From the NCBI RefSeq assembly GCF_900177345.1, contig NZ_FWZT01000002.1, forward strand, positions 186,001 to 250,000: a DNA stretch of 64,000 bases, in the 5' to 3' direction. Position numbers and translations under genes: made by a program. The notes under the pieces are model-generated. The model saw only the letters and a list, made by a program, of their open reading frames with translations, was not told the origin of the DNA and made no database searches. Shown here piece after piece: positions 42,718 through 52,414 of this stretch. The stretch comes from Pseudobacteriovorax antillogorgiicola (GTDB lineage Bacteria > Bdellovibrionota_B > Oligoflexia > Oligoflexales > Oligoflexaceae). Each line of letters begins with the position of its first letter. Position 1 is the stretch's first letter.

Positions 42718-43872
42718 TTAGTTGAAACCTTTTTTCAGGAGACGGCTGGCAAAGCGGTCTCCGTACTTGCACAGATTCCCGATATTGGACAGGAGCGTAT
42801 AAGCTGCAAACTGCCCTGAATCATCGGCAGCTACAGCACCGATAACCCTGTGTTTACGGGGAAACTGACAAAGGTTGCGGGGATCACCTTCATGATCGAA
42901 TCGTTTGATTTCCGCTTTCGCGACCAAGTCGAGTCCGCTTTTGGACTTCGATGTGACATACCCCTCACCCAACTTTGTCTTCACCTCCTCGATGAGTTGG
43001 GAGACCGGTATATTAGTTCCTTTTCGATAGAAGGCAATGCCAAAATAGGGGGTCGCCATGTTTTTCTCAAGATCGATCAGGTAATAGATTTTTATGCCGT
43101 CATAAAGGCCTTGGTTCTCGCCCCCATAGCTACATGAGGCTGAGGGAAAATAGTTGGTTACAGATTTAGACTGCCGGTGCCAGTAGACCTGACCAAGGTA
43201 GGGGTTTACCTGCACTTCCATCTTCTTTTTAGTTTGAACTTTGAGTCCGCGAAGCAATGAGCGTTTTGAGGTCTGCTTCAGAGGAATATACGAACGTGGA
43301 TCGTTACCAAACAGTAGGAATTGGGGGTCGAGATGACGACCAAAGGTTTGCCCTAGAGACTCGCAGTCGAAGTTACCAATGTCGTTGTTGTCAGACTTGT
43401 CTTCCTTGCTGCTCGACGGTTTGACTTCGCGATTACTGTTGAGGCCAACCCCGGCAAAAAATATTCTACCTTCGTCGACCCTAAAAGGTAGGCTCTCGTC
43501 TGGCTGAAAGAGAAATGACTGATATTTCTCCTTACACTCTTTCAATGCGACAGGCAGATAGTCGCGATCGTCCTTGTAAGCACGAATGGCGTTCCGCTTG
43601 CAGTCTGTAAGGATAGATACGGCAGGGTGGCGCTCGCGACAGCGGCTGGCGGCTTGTTTGAGAAACCGAACTTGATGGCGCTTGCTCTTGAGTTTCTTCG
43701 CTTCAGCGACAGCGGCCTTCCTGCATGACCTGTATGACTTATTGGATGAGGTGCGAGTCGGCTTCTCCTGGCGAATTTTAGACTTTTGTGCCAGGCTGGG
43801 CGTCGCTAATGAGCAGAAAAGCCATAGAATAGCGAGCGTTATCATAGTAATTTGCATTCTCATCATCTTCAT
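42718..43872 (-). CDS. Secreted protein of unknown function, about 384 aa
   Basis: Several ATG codons lie near the start (43872, 43863, 43857). Signal peptide ITLAILWLFCSLATPSLAQ. Mature part opens with a Cys-spaced, basic helical region (SCRKAAVAEAKKLKSKRHQVRF, RCRERHP, DCKRNA, CKEKYQ), suggesting a disulfide-bonded helical domain, followed by a beta-rich domain with another pair of cysteines. Not recognised. Downstream of nothing obvious; divergent from yajQ. Confidence 0.6.
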   Translation of the reverse strand: MKMMRMQITMITLAILWLFCSLATPSLAQKSKIRQEKPTRTSSNKSYRSCRKAAVAEAKKLKSKRHQVRFLKQAASRCRERHPAVSILTDCKRNAIRAYKDDRDYLPVALKECKEKYQSFLFQPDESLPFRVDEGRIFFAGVGLNSNREVKPSSSKEDKSDNNDIGNFDCESLGQTFGRHLDPQFLLFGNDPRSYIPLKQTSKRSLLRGLKVQTKKKMEVQVNPYLGQVYWHRQSKSVTNYFPSASCSYGGENQGLYDGIKIYYLIDLEKNMATPYFGIAFYRKGTNIPVSQLIEEVKTKLGEGYVTSKSKSGLDLVAKAEIKRFDHEGDPRNLCQFPRKHRVIGAVAADDSGQFAAYTLLSNIGNLCKYGDRFASRLLKKGFN

Positions 43873-43952
43873 CTAAAACATTAGTTTATGGAAATGCCAA
43901 ATTCTGATATTAACCGACACTGTCACCGAGCCTCGGTAAGGAGAATTCTATC

Positions 43953-44444
43953 ATGCCTTCTTTTGATATTGTAAGCGAAGTTGACCTGCAAGAAGTTGAC
44001 AATGCTATCAACCAAGCTGCAAGAGAACTTGGCAACCGTTTCGATTTCAAAGGCGGAAGTTCGAGCGTGGCCTTCGATCGTGAGGCAAAAAAGATTAAAA
44101 TTGTCGCAGATGACGATATGAAGTTGCGTAGCATTCACCAAATCGTCGAACAGAAGATGGTGAAGCGTGCGATCGACATCCGAGCCCTGAACTATGGTGA
44201 TGAGCAGCAAGCTTCTGGCCAGCAGATTCGCCAAGAGGTGAGTCTGATTTCAGGACTTGAAAAGGACGTCGCGAAAAAAATCATCAAGATTATCAAAGAT
44301 TCTAAGCTGAAAGTTCAGGCTCAGATCCAGGATGATCAAGTGCGTGTCACCAGTAAGAAAATTGATGACCTTCAAAGTGTCATCAAAACGTTAAAAGAAC
44401 AAGAAGTGGGCCTACCCCTTCAATTCGTGAATATGCGGAGTTAA
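43953..44444 (+). CDS. yajQ: YajQ-family nucleotide-binding protein
   Basis: 163 aa with the family's start MPSFDIVSEVDLQEVDNA, FDFKGG, QIVEQKMVKR and the final EVGLPLQFVNMR. Family length is about 160. Some members bind cyclic di-GMP or tRNA/GTP; the function here is not shown. Four bp before ychF, so co-transcribed. Confidence 0.93.
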   Translation: MPSFDIVSEVDLQEVDNAINQAARELGNRFDFKGGSSSVAFDREAKKIKIVADDDMKLRSIHQIVEQKMVKRAIDIRALNYGDEQQASGQQIRQEVSLISGLEKDVAKKIIKIIKDSKLKVQAQIQDDQVRVTSKKIDDLQSVIKTLKEQEVGLPLQFVNMRS

Positions 44445-44447
44445 TGC

Positions 44448-45566
44448 ATGGGTTTTAAGTGTGGTATCGTTGGGCTTCCCAACGTCGGTAAATCTACGAT
44501 TTTCAATGCGCTGACGGCAGCTGGTGCGGCTTCAGCAAACTATCCTTTTTGTACCATCGATCCCAATGTAGGGCGCGTTGATGTTCCTGATCCGCGCTTG
44601 CAGACGCTCGACAAGTATGTGAAGTCTCAAAAGATCGTGCCAGCGAGCATGGAGTTTGTGGACATCGCAGGCCTCGTGCGCGGTGCTGCCAGTGGCGAAG
44701 GTCTGGGCAATCAATTTTTGGGCCACATTCGTCAAACCGATGCTATTGCTCATGTGGTTCGATGCTTTGACTCTGGTGATATCACCCACGTAGAAGGTAG
44801 TGTCGATCCAATCCGTGATATCGAAATTATTGAAACCGAGTTGGTCTTGGCGGATTTGCAAACTGTCGAGAACGCTCAGACGCGGTACGAAAAGCTTAAG
44901 AAAACAAACAAGAAAGAGATCCCTCTGATTCTTGAGATGCTCGACGCGCTTAATGCTCACCTTCAGCAATCAGTTCCTGCGCGATCGTTTGATGTCGAGC
45001 CTTTTGTTGGTGATGAGGTATTGGTTGCGGATGCATACAGAGACCTCCACCTGATTACAGGTAAGAAGGTACTCTATGTTTGTAATGTCGATGAGGATAT
45101 GGCAGATGGCTCTGTTGACAACGAGCACACAAAGCGTGTGAAGGAGCGAGCAGCCAGTGAAGGAGCTGCTGCAACTTTGATCTGTGGTAAGATCGAAGAA
45201 GAGTTGAGCCAGCTTGAGCCTGAAGATAAACAAGAAATGATTCAAGATCTAGGTATGTCCGAAGCGGGATTGAATCGCTTGATTCGCTCTGGCTACGAAT
45301 TACTAGGGCTTCAAACTTACTTTACTGCTGGCGAAAAGGAAATTCGAGCCTGGACTATCCGTAAAGGGGATAAGGCTCCCGTTGCCGCAGGTAAGATCCA
45401 CTCTGACTTTGAACGTGGCTTTATCTGTGCCGAAGTTTATGCGATTCCAGATCTAGAGTCTGTCGGCCAACGATCGAAGTTGAAGGAGAATGGCTTGATT
45501 CGTCAGGAAGGTCGTGACTATGTCGTGGTCGATGGCGATGTGATCGAGTTCCGGTTCAATGTTTGA
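44448..45566 (+). CDS. ychF: Ribosome-associated ATPase YchF
   Basis: 372 aa. P-loop [15 protein letters not shown], switch region [22 protein letters not shown], the altered NKxD (NVDE, for ATP) in [10 protein letters not shown], and the C-terminal TGS-type domain ([26 protein letters not shown]). ATP hydrolysis at the ribosome is the known role. Length and order are standard. Confidence 0.95.
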   Translation: MGFKCGIVGLPNVGKSTIFNALTAAGAASANYPFCTIDPNVGRVDVPDPRLQTLDKYVKSQKIVPASMEFVDIAGLVRGAASGEGLGNQFLGHIRQTDAIAHVVRCFDSGDITHVEGSVDPIRDIEIIETELVLADLQTVENAQTRYEKLKKTNKKEIPLILEMLDALNAHLQQSVPARSFDVEPFVGDEVLVADAYRDLHLITGKKVLYVCNVDEDMADGSVDNEHTKRVKERAASEGAAATLICGKIEEELSQLEPEDKQEMIQDLGMSEAGLNRLIRSGYELLGLQTYFTAGEKEIRAWTIRKGDKAPVAAGKIHSDFERGFICAEVYAIPDLESVGQRSKLKENGLIRQEGRDYVVVDGDVIEFRFNV

Positions 45567-46356
45567 TCCAAAAGGCGGCCTGCTCGCAGCGCCGCTTGCC
45601 TTAAATCTTTCTTTTGAAGGTCAGGGTGATTTGTTTTATATATCCTGGTCTCCAGCGCAAAGTAAGTTCTATCTTTCTCACAAAGGCAACAAGCTTCCCG
45701 AAGCTTGGAACTTTACTGGTGGGATGCTGAGCGACTCTAAAACAAATATTAAAACTATGTTTCAAACCAAAGCCTGGTGGCAGAAACCAAGTTTTCCTAG
45801 CGAAGGACTATGGGTCTACCTAGGTAGAAGTACTTGTCATGGAGTTACTCTTGAAGGGCCTGCTTTTTTTGGTCACGGGAAACGTATTCTAGGTGCGGTG
45901 AGTCTAGGTCCGGCTTCACTGCAATCATCCATCTTAGCTCTTTCGGAATCGAGTGAAGGAGCTAGCATTACCAATATTTGGGACCCTCGCCCAATGGGAG
46001 TGGCTTTCATTCGGCAAGTCTTTTCTCTCGATGACGATGACCGTAATATCATTGAGTGCCGGGAGTTTTCAATGTTTGAAGGATCTTTGTTAATATACCT
46101 TCGAATGGCTTATCCCGATGCCTACTTTGAATTAAAAGAGCTTCCTCAAGATAAATCTTATCTTGTTTACTGGAAAAGGCTTTGTCAGAATCTTGGGGTT
46201 CGTTGCGGCAAGGCCTCGCGATGGGTTGATCGAGAGGCAGTGCCCCTCGATGCCAAGAGGCTATCGTCAGACTTCTTCCCCGCAGATCTGAGTCATCTTT
46301 CATCGGTTCAAGCCGCGATTCCTGAGACCTTAGTCAAGCTTTGGTCTTGTTCGTGA
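45559..46356 (+). CDS. Hypothetical protein, 265 aa
   Basis: Starts 8 bp before the ychF stop (translational coupling). No signal peptide or membrane segment and no motif that I recognise; mixed alpha/beta sequence with many aromatic residues. Its end overlaps the convergent crotonase gene by 23 bp. Confidence 0.6.
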   Translation: MFDPKGGLLAAPLALNLSFEGQGDLFYISWSPAQSKFYLSHKGNKLPEAWNFTGGMLSDSKTNIKTMFQTKAWWQKPSFPSEGLWVYLGRSTCHGVTLEGPAFFGHGKRILGAVSLGPASLQSSILALSESSEGASITNIWDPRPMGVAFIRQVFSLDDDDRNIIECREFSMFEGSLLIYLRMAYPDAYFELKELPQDKSYLVYWKRLCQNLGVRCGKASRWVDREAVPLDAKRLSSDFFPADLSHLSSVQAAIPETLVKLWSCS

Positions 46357-47119
46357 AACGTTCTAGGAATGTGCTGTGACTTGGGTTCCTCCAAATCTCG
46401 GCAAAGACGTTTAGCTCCCGTTTCAATGAATCGTGATGTTCGTGCTCCGGGTAAAGCATTTTCTTTTGCCCTGCCAAACCTTCGGGTGATTGCCTTGCAA
46501 AGTGATGGGCCCATTCAACGCAAGTGCTCTCAAGCTGATTATGGTCAGGAACGACTTGGTGAAACAGCCCTGCAATCTGCGCATCGTCTGCAGATACTGT
46601 TTGGTTCAAAAGTAGCCATCCGGTAGCACGACTGAGGCCGACCAACTCTTTCAGCAAGGTGCTACCGCCATAGCCGGTAGCGAGGCCGACTTGGGTTTGT
46701 TTAAAATGCAGGCTAGATCGAGATGTGGCGATTCTAATGTCAGCGCCTAGGGTAAACTCGATGCCACCGCCAATGGCTTGACCATCGACAGCCATGATCA
46801 CAGGGATGGGGAGTTTTCGAAAGCCTTGGGCTAAATTTTGAAACATCTCTCCATAGGCAAAGGCTGCCGACTTGCTATCCAGTGCTGCTAATTCCTTAAG
46901 GTCACCACCGGCAATCCAGATCGGTCCACGACTCGTTTCCACTGTTTCTGCTGTGACGACTAAGGCGCGAACTTGCTTATCAAGTCGCAGTTGATTTTTC
47001 AGGTCTTCAAGTAGGCTTAGAAGCTCTTTGCCAAGACTGGGACCTAGTGCATTGAAACGCTCTGGTCTTTGAATGCGCCATTTTATATAATAGTCATGAG
47101 ATGATTTGATAACATGCAC
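46334..47119 (-). CDS. Enoyl-CoA hydratase/isomerase (crotonase) family protein
   Basis: 261 aa. Oxyanion-hole motif WIAGGDLKELAAL and the GGGIEFTLGADIRIA segment with the first acidic site (Glu after GGG) are present. The second acid of classical hydratases lies in a PEI-type motif; here it reads FKQTQVGL, with Gln in place of Glu. So simple hydratase activity is uncertain; isomerase, decarboxylase or hydrolase relatives are possible. Convergent with its neighbour. Confidence 0.8.
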   Translation of the reverse strand: MHVIKSSHDYYIKWRIQRPERFNALGPSLGKELLSLLEDLKNQLRLDKQVRALVVTAETVETSRGPIWIAGGDLKELAALDSKSAAFAYGEMFQNLAQGFRKLPIPVIMAVDGQAIGGGIEFTLGADIRIATSRSSLHFKQTQVGLATGYGGSTLLKELVGLSRATGWLLLNQTVSADDAQIAGLFHQVVPDHNQLESTCVEWAHHFARQSPEGLAGQKKMLYPEHEHHDSLKRELNVFAEIWRNPSHSTFLERFTNKTKA

Positions 47120-47272
47120 GCCGAAACACCCTCTTCTTGTCGGGATAGACAGGATTAAAAAGGCTTTTCCCGGACATTTTCGTATCCAAGCCTTTGGAAT
47201 TAGGATACATTACGTCGAATGTTTTGCTGTTTTAGCGGTGCCTAAATGTGGAAAGCAAGTGGTTTTTGAAGT

Positions 47273-47905
47273 TTGGAAAGCAAGAAAAGTAAAAACAAAG
47301 TCCGATCTAAGGTTTTAAATCGTCTCTCCGTTCCTAACGTTATCATCGTTGGGGGTACAGCATCCGGTAAGTCTACAGTGGGTTATCAACTAGCCAAGGT
47401 GCTTGAACTTGGAGTCGTAGATATTGACGACGAGATTGAGCGCGTGGCTGCGAAGCCCATTCATGAGATCTTCCGAGATGAAGGGGAGGTTGGCTTTCGC
47501 GACCAGGAATCGGCTATAATAAAGTCACTCACGCCCATCCGAAATCACGTGATTATCACCGGCGCAGGAGCTATCGAGCGTGATGAGAACTGGGAGACCC
47601 TAGGTCGACTCGGGCCTATCGTATGGCTTGCCACTCCGGCGGCCGAGGTGGCTCGCCGGCTTGTCATGAAACACGATGAACTGTCAAAGCGTCCTCTCTT
47701 AGCGGAAGCCGTACGGATCGAAGATCGTGTTGAGCGGGAAAAGTATCTGACAGCCAAGCTTGATGAAATGATGGAGCGCCGTCGTCATCGCTACGAGGGT
47801 GCAGAACTCACACTTAGCTGTAGCTATGTCACCGCGGAAACTTGTGCCCAGTTTATTAAGTCGATGTTGCTAGATAATAAATTGAATGACGATAAAGCCC
47901 GCTAG
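47273..47905 (+). CDS. aroK: Shikimate kinase
   Basis: 210 aa with an apparent TTG start. Walker A GGTASGKST, shikimate-binding VVDIDDEIE (Asp) and FRDQES (Arg), the glycine motif ITGAGAIE, and the lid region KRPLLAE. Phosphorylates shikimate in aromatic amino-acid synthesis. The start lacks a good ribosome-binding site, so the true N-terminus may be shorter. Confidence 0.85.
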   Translation: MESKKSKNKVRSKVLNRLSVPNVIIVGGTASGKSTVGYQLAKVLELGVVDIDDEIERVAAKPIHEIFRDEGEVGFRDQESAIIKSLTPIRNHVIITGAGAIERDENWETLGRLGPIVWLATPAAEVARRLVMKHDELSKRPLLAEAVRIEDRVEREKYLTAKLDEMMERRRHRYEGAELTLSCSYVTAETCAQFIKSMLLDNKLNDDKAR

Positions 47906-48034
47906 GTGTCAATTGCGCCGTCAACAGCCCAAGCGAGCCATCTTTCCGGGTTTCTTCGGCTTAGACAAGCTTAATCTTCTTGACCTTAGGATGGCGATCG
48001 GCCAGGTCCCATGTGAGTGCCAAAGAGGTAGTTG

Positions 48035-49009
48035 GTGCAGATAGAGCTAGAAAAAAAAATCTTGCCCTTTATTCAGAGTCTGTCTCTTAAGACTCTGGCG
48101 ACAATTTTTGCCATTACATTTATCTTGTCTACGATTCTCTCTATGGGGATTGCCTATGTCTTGATGCCCACTGACATGAAGCCTCGCCGGGTTAAGGTGC
48201 CGCGTGGTTCCGTGGCTCCTGAAAACCGTGGGCTCAGCAAGGAAGATCAGAAAATCATTCTCGAAAGAAATATTTTTAATAGCGAGGGCACCCTCGGCGA
48301 TGAGGTTGCGCCAACGACGGACTCAAAACGAAGACCAACGGGAACTCTGGTGAAGTCGGATCTACCACTGAAAGTGAGAGGCTTGATTTTCGCTGGTGAT
48401 CCATACAATGGCTTAGCCCTGCTTGAGGATACTCAAAGGCGACGTACAAAATCCTATGTTGTTGGTGACACGGTCGTCAATAATGCCAAACTCGTCGAGA
48501 TTTACGAAGACCGTGTAATTTTTGATCGTGGTGGGCAGCGGGAATATCTCGAAGTCGATCCTTTTGAAATTGTTAGGTCCCGACGAAAAGCTAGCAGCCG
48601 TGGTGGAACGTCTCGTCGTGTGTCTCGGATTGCCACCCGACCACCAGCGGAAGCTTACAAGGAAGATGGCTTCGAGCGAAAGGGAACCGAGATCAAACTG
48701 AGCGAAGAGTTCAAACGTAACCTTCTAACTCCCGATAACATGGCTAAGATTCTTCAAGATGCCAAAGCAGAACCCAATATGGTGAACGGTGAGCTTAAGG
48801 GGTTTCGCCTGACCAGAATTCGAGAAAATTCGGTCTACGAGAAGGCTGGCTTTCAAAACAATGACATTGTAGAGGAAATCAATGGTATCCCTCTTCGTGA
48901 TGCTGCCGGTGCCATTCGAATGCTTCAGCAGCTGAAGAACGCCAAGGAGATTGATGTTCGTATCAATCGCGGTGGTGCGATCGAAGACATGAATATCACG
49001 ATTCAGTAG
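48035..49009 (+). CDS. gspC: Type II secretion GspC-like protein with PDZ domain (copy 1)
   Basis: 324 aa from a GTG at 48035 with AGAGG upstream (a TTG at 48032 is also possible). N-terminal TM helix (LATIFAITFILSTILSMGIAYVL), an HR-domain-like region (ILERNIFNSEGTL; LPLKVRGLIFAGDPYNGLALLED), then a C-terminal PDZ domain (FRLTRIRENSVYEKAGFQNND, then GAIRMLQQLKNAKEIDVRI). GspC bridges the inner-membrane platform to the secretin GspD and its PDZ helps choose cargo. First gene of the T2SS operon and duplicated by the next gene. Confidence 0.85.
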   Translation: MQIELEKKILPFIQSLSLKTLATIFAITFILSTILSMGIAYVLMPTDMKPRRVKVPRGSVAPENRGLSKEDQKIILERNIFNSEGTLGDEVAPTTDSKRRPTGTLVKSDLPLKVRGLIFAGDPYNGLALLEDTQRRRTKSYVVGDTVVNNAKLVEIYEDRVIFDRGGQREYLEVDPFEIVRSRRKASSRGGTSRRVSRIATRPPAEAYKEDGFERKGTEIKLSEEFKRNLLTPDNMAKILQDAKAEPNMVNGELKGFRLTRIRENSVYEKAGFQNNDIVEEINGIPLRDAAGAIRMLQQLKNAKEIDVRINRGGAIEDMNITIQ

Positions 49010-49016
49010 GAAGGCC

Positions 49017-50000
49017 GTGGTTGAGCTAAAAGAAAAAATCTTAGTTTACTGGAAGAATAATGAAGACCTCGGTCGTCGCTTGGCTGAGGTTGGGGCACGG
49101 TCAGGGGTCGTTCTATTCCTCTCTTATATGGCTGCATCTACGGTGTCATCATTCCTTATTGGCTTTATTTCAGGGCCCGCGATTCAGCCCATTCGTTCAG
49201 TCGGTCTACAGGCCGACCGCCCTGATGTTCGTAAGACATTGAATTATCGCCAAGTACGAAAGGATGTTGTAAAACGCAACATTTTCAATTCCACTGGGGA
49301 GCTTCCAGATGAATCAGACCCATCGGCGAATCAAGAACGCCCCATGGCGGAGTTTAACGTCAACGACAAGTGTAATAAGTCCTCTCTGCCTCTGGAGTTA
49401 GTAGGTATTATATACAGTGCCAATCCAGCCAGTGCATTGGCGAGCGTCAAGGAAAAAGGTTACAACATCGCTGATATCTACAGGGCAGGTGATCCCATTC
49501 TGGGCCATGAAGCAGCCAATGTTTACGCGGTACAACCATCTCGGCTTGTGATTAATAATAATGGCGTCAAGGAATGTCTGGAAATTAAAAGCCAAAAGGG
49601 GCGTTCCTTTTCAAGTAGCCCAACGCGAACGACCACTGAACCAGTTAAGTCCGACCCACCTCCCTCCGATGACTTAGCCACGGTCCAACTCGAAAGCTCA
49701 TTTGTTGAAGAATCCTTGGGGCCCGGGTTTGCCAAGATTTTAGAGTCGGGTCGCTTAGTTCCTTATAATCGAGATGGAAGTATGATCGGCTTTAAGTTGA
49801 TAGGGGTAAAAGCAAAGTCCTTGTGGAAAAAGGCGGGTTTGAATAGTGGTGATGTCATCACTTCAGTGAACGGGGTTAGTATGGCGCAGCCTGATAAGGG
49901 CTTTGAGTTTTATACAGCCCTGCAAAACGAGCGAGAGATTCGGGTTGAATATTTGAAGAAGGGTAAGTCTCCTTCAAATATTAGCATTGAAATAAAGTAG
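49017..50000 (+). CDS. Type II secretion GspC-like protein with PDZ domain (copy 2)
   Basis: 327 aa, GTG start with GGAAGG upstream, 7 bp after copy 1. Same plan: N-terminal hydrophobic helix, VVKRNIFNSTGELP and LPLELVGIIYSANPASALA (HR domain), and a PDZ-like end (FKLIGVKAKSLWKKAGLNSGDVI). Diverged from copy 1, so both copies may serve different contacts. Confidence 0.82.
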   Translation: MVELKEKILVYWKNNEDLGRRLAEVGARSGVVLFLSYMAASTVSSFLIGFISGPAIQPIRSVGLQADRPDVRKTLNYRQVRKDVVKRNIFNSTGELPDESDPSANQERPMAEFNVNDKCNKSSLPLELVGIIYSANPASALASVKEKGYNIADIYRAGDPILGHEAANVYAVQPSRLVINNNGVKECLEIKSQKGRSFSSSPTRTTTEPVKSDPPPSDDLATVQLESSFVEESLGPGFAKILESGRLVPYNRDGSMIGFKLIGVKAKSLWKKAGLNSGDVITSVNGVSMAQPDKGFEFYTALQNEREIRVEYLKKGKSPSNISIEIK

Positions 50001-50035
50001 GGTTGACGATAGGTTTCGATCCGGCAAGGAAGATT

Positions 50036-52402
50036 ATGAGAAGGGCAAAGACATTGAGGGGATTCGGGGAAGTGAGCGTTATAAAAATCGCTGTTTTGAT
50101 TTTTACGTTGAGTCTTGGCTTTCAGGTTTTCGCTCAAGGACAAGATAGACCGGGAGCCGATGGCGTGCCCGAAGGGCAGGAACTGGTGAGCATCGACTTT
50201 CCAGAGCCAACGGACATTAAGGATATTATCCGGGCTGTGGCCCTGTGGACAGGAAAGAATGTCATACTTGGCAAGGGTGTCAATGGCAAGGTTCAGATGA
50301 TTTCGCCGCGGAAGGTGACCAAAGAGGAAGCCTATCAAGCATTTCTTTCCGCATTGAACGTCCTTGGCTTGACCACAGTAGAAACTGGCAAGGTCATCAA
50401 AATTTTGCCAACTCGCAATGCCCTCAAGGGTAACCTTAGAATCTATCAAGGTACGTCGTGGGCACCTCGCACCGATAAGCTCATCACGCAGATTGTGCCC
50501 TTGAAATACATTGATGCCAAGCAGATACAAACGACCCTATCGCGCATCGTTTCGACCAACTCGATGATCGCTTACCAGCCGACCAATACCCTGATCATTA
50601 GTGACACTGGCTACAAAGTGCGACGGATTTTGCAAATTGTAGAGCTTCTCGATGTTGCTGGTCAGCAGCCTAAGGTCGCTCTTGTACCTATTCGCTATGG
50701 TGATGCTAAGAGCATTTCATCGAAGGTATCAGAGATTTTGAAAGCGTCAGCGGGTTCGGGTAGTAAGAAGGGTAAGGCTCAATTCCGTACCTATAAAATC
50801 ACTGTTGATGAACGCTCGAACTCAGTGGTTATATTTGGGCCGCCTAGAACCATCCAAGACGTGAAAGATTTGGTTCGAAAATTTGACTTCCCCATCGATG
50901 ATCCTTCGAACCAAGCGGCCATACGCGTAAGATTCCTAGATTATGCGGACGCAAAGAAGTTGGCGACAACCTTGTCATCCTTAGCTCAAGGAGCTAATGA
51001 CCGTAGCCGCAGTCGAACCATTGGCCGCGTGCGTCGAACCACGAGAAGCACCAATACCAAAAACGAAGATAACTCCTCGGCCCCTGTCGCGGATCTTGGC
51101 GATAACGTGAAGATTACCGCAGACGAAAGCTCGAACTCTCTATTGATTACTGGTAGCCGTGCGGCATACGAGACTATCAACTCTATCGTTCGTAAACTGG
51201 ATCGTCGTCGAGCCCAGGTTTACGTGGAAGCTGATATTCTAGATGTCAATCTCTCAAACAATCTAAACTTTGGTACCTCGATCTTATTCGGTAAAGCGAG
51301 CGATGGCACGGTGCAATCCTACGGTTGGCAAGGTAAGAATATGGCCCCCATCATCGCAGCAGGGGATGGCGAAAATACCTCCTTAGATATCGCAGCGAAG
51401 CAGGGGATTGCTGAAGCCTTGGGTCGAGACTTCACCATTGGAGTCTTAGCGGCGCAAACGGTGGAAATTCCAGGGATTGGTGACGTTCGACCTGGTGGCC
51501 TAATCTCGATGCTAAAGGCAGATGGTAACACGAGAGTTCTCGCGTCACCTCACCTCCTAACCTCAAATAATGAGACAGCTAAAATCGTTGTCGGTAGTAA
51601 AATCTTTTATAAGACAGCAAAAACCAGCGCGACCATAGGTGCAGGAGCGATTGAAGATGTTAAGGATGTAGATGCTGATCTTAGCCTTGAAATGAAGCCC
51701 AACGTCGCCCACTCCGGCAACTATGTGACCTTGAAACTTGATCTGGAGGCCAACGAGGGCAGCATCGATGCCAATACCAATTTGCCAAATATCAGCAAAA
51801 GGCAAACATCGCAGCTGGTCACAGTTAAAAATGGCCAGACGGCCGTTATTTCTGGTCTCGTTAAGCGAAGGGAAGAGGAAAGCTTCCAGAAGATTCCTCT
51901 GCTTGGAGATATTCCCATCCTAGGCTGGTTATTTAGAAATTCTACAATCAGCAAAGCGACTACGAGCTTGATGATCTTTTTGACTCCTCATGTGGTTTTC
52001 GGTGCGAACGACCTCGCAGCAATCTACGAGAAGAAAGTCGAGCAACGGGATGAGCTCCTCCGCTCAGCATTTGGCTTTGATGAGGACGATGCCTTCTATC
52101 GGGCTCTGCCCACGAAAAAAGATGGCGTTTACCAGGCGGATGCCCAGGATGCGATGGAAGAAGAGCAGAGACGCCAGTTTTTAAAAGACCTTCAAGAAGA
52201 AATGGGTGTTGGCGAAGGTGGTGACGAGCGGCAGGACGATGCTCCTACCAGAGAAGAGCTAGAGACACCAACTCCTGTGCCTGTGCCTCTTGATAGCGAT
52301 GGCGGCGATGGTGGTGAGGCTCGCTTATCGCCGGCTGAGATCGATCCTCCAGAGCCGGTTGATCCTCCTGAAGACCCAATAATTCCAGACGATCAAGATT
52401 AA
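50036..52402 (+). CDS. gspD: Type II secretion secretin GspD
   Basis: 788 aa from the ATG at 50036 (AAGGAAG upstream; an earlier TTG at 50003 is less likely). Signal peptide to FAQG. N0-N3 domains (FPEPTDIKDIIRAVALWTGK, LIISDTGYKVRRIL, VVIFGPPRTIQDVK) and the secretin core (VEADILDVNLSNNLNFG, TRVLASPHLLTSNNE, TAVISGLVKRREEE, IPLLGDIPILGWLFR). Forms the outer-membrane channel. A C-terminal acidic, proline-rich tail is unusual. Confidence 0.95.
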   Translation: MRRAKTLRGFGEVSVIKIAVLIFTLSLGFQVFAQGQDRPGADGVPEGQELVSIDFPEPTDIKDIIRAVALWTGKNVILGKGVNGKVQMISPRKVTKEEAYQAFLSALNVLGLTTVETGKVIKILPTRNALKGNLRIYQGTSWAPRTDKLITQIVPLKYIDAKQIQTTLSRIVSTNSMIAYQPTNTLIISDTGYKVRRILQIVELLDVAGQQPKVALVPIRYGDAKSISSKVSEILKASAGSGSKKGKAQFRTYKITVDERSNSVVIFGPPRTIQDVKDLVRKFDFPIDDPSNQAAIRVRFLDYADAKKLATTLSSLAQGANDRSRSRTIGRVRRTTRSTNTKNEDNSSAPVADLGDNVKITADESSNSLLITGSRAAYETINSIVRKLDRRRAQVYVEADILDVNLSNNLNFGTSILFGKASDGTVQSYGWQGKNMAPIIAAGDGENTSLDIAAKQGIAEALGRDFTIGVLAAQTVEIPGIGDVRPGGLISMLKADGNTRVLASPHLLTSNNETAKIVVGSKIFYKTAKTSATIGAGAIEDVKDVDADLSLEMKPNVAHSGNYVTLKLDLEANEGSIDANTNLPNISKRQTSQLVTVKNGQTAVISGLVKRREEESFQKIPLLGDIPILGWLFRNSTISKATTSLMIFLTPHVVFGANDLAAIYEKKVEQRDELLRSAFGFDEDDAFYRALPTKKDGVYQADAQDAMEEEQRRQFLKDLQEEMGVGEGGDERQDDAPTREELETPTPVPVPLDSDGGDGGEARLSPAEIDPPEPVDPPEDPIIPDDQD

Positions 52403-52414
52403 CGAGAGGGACTC

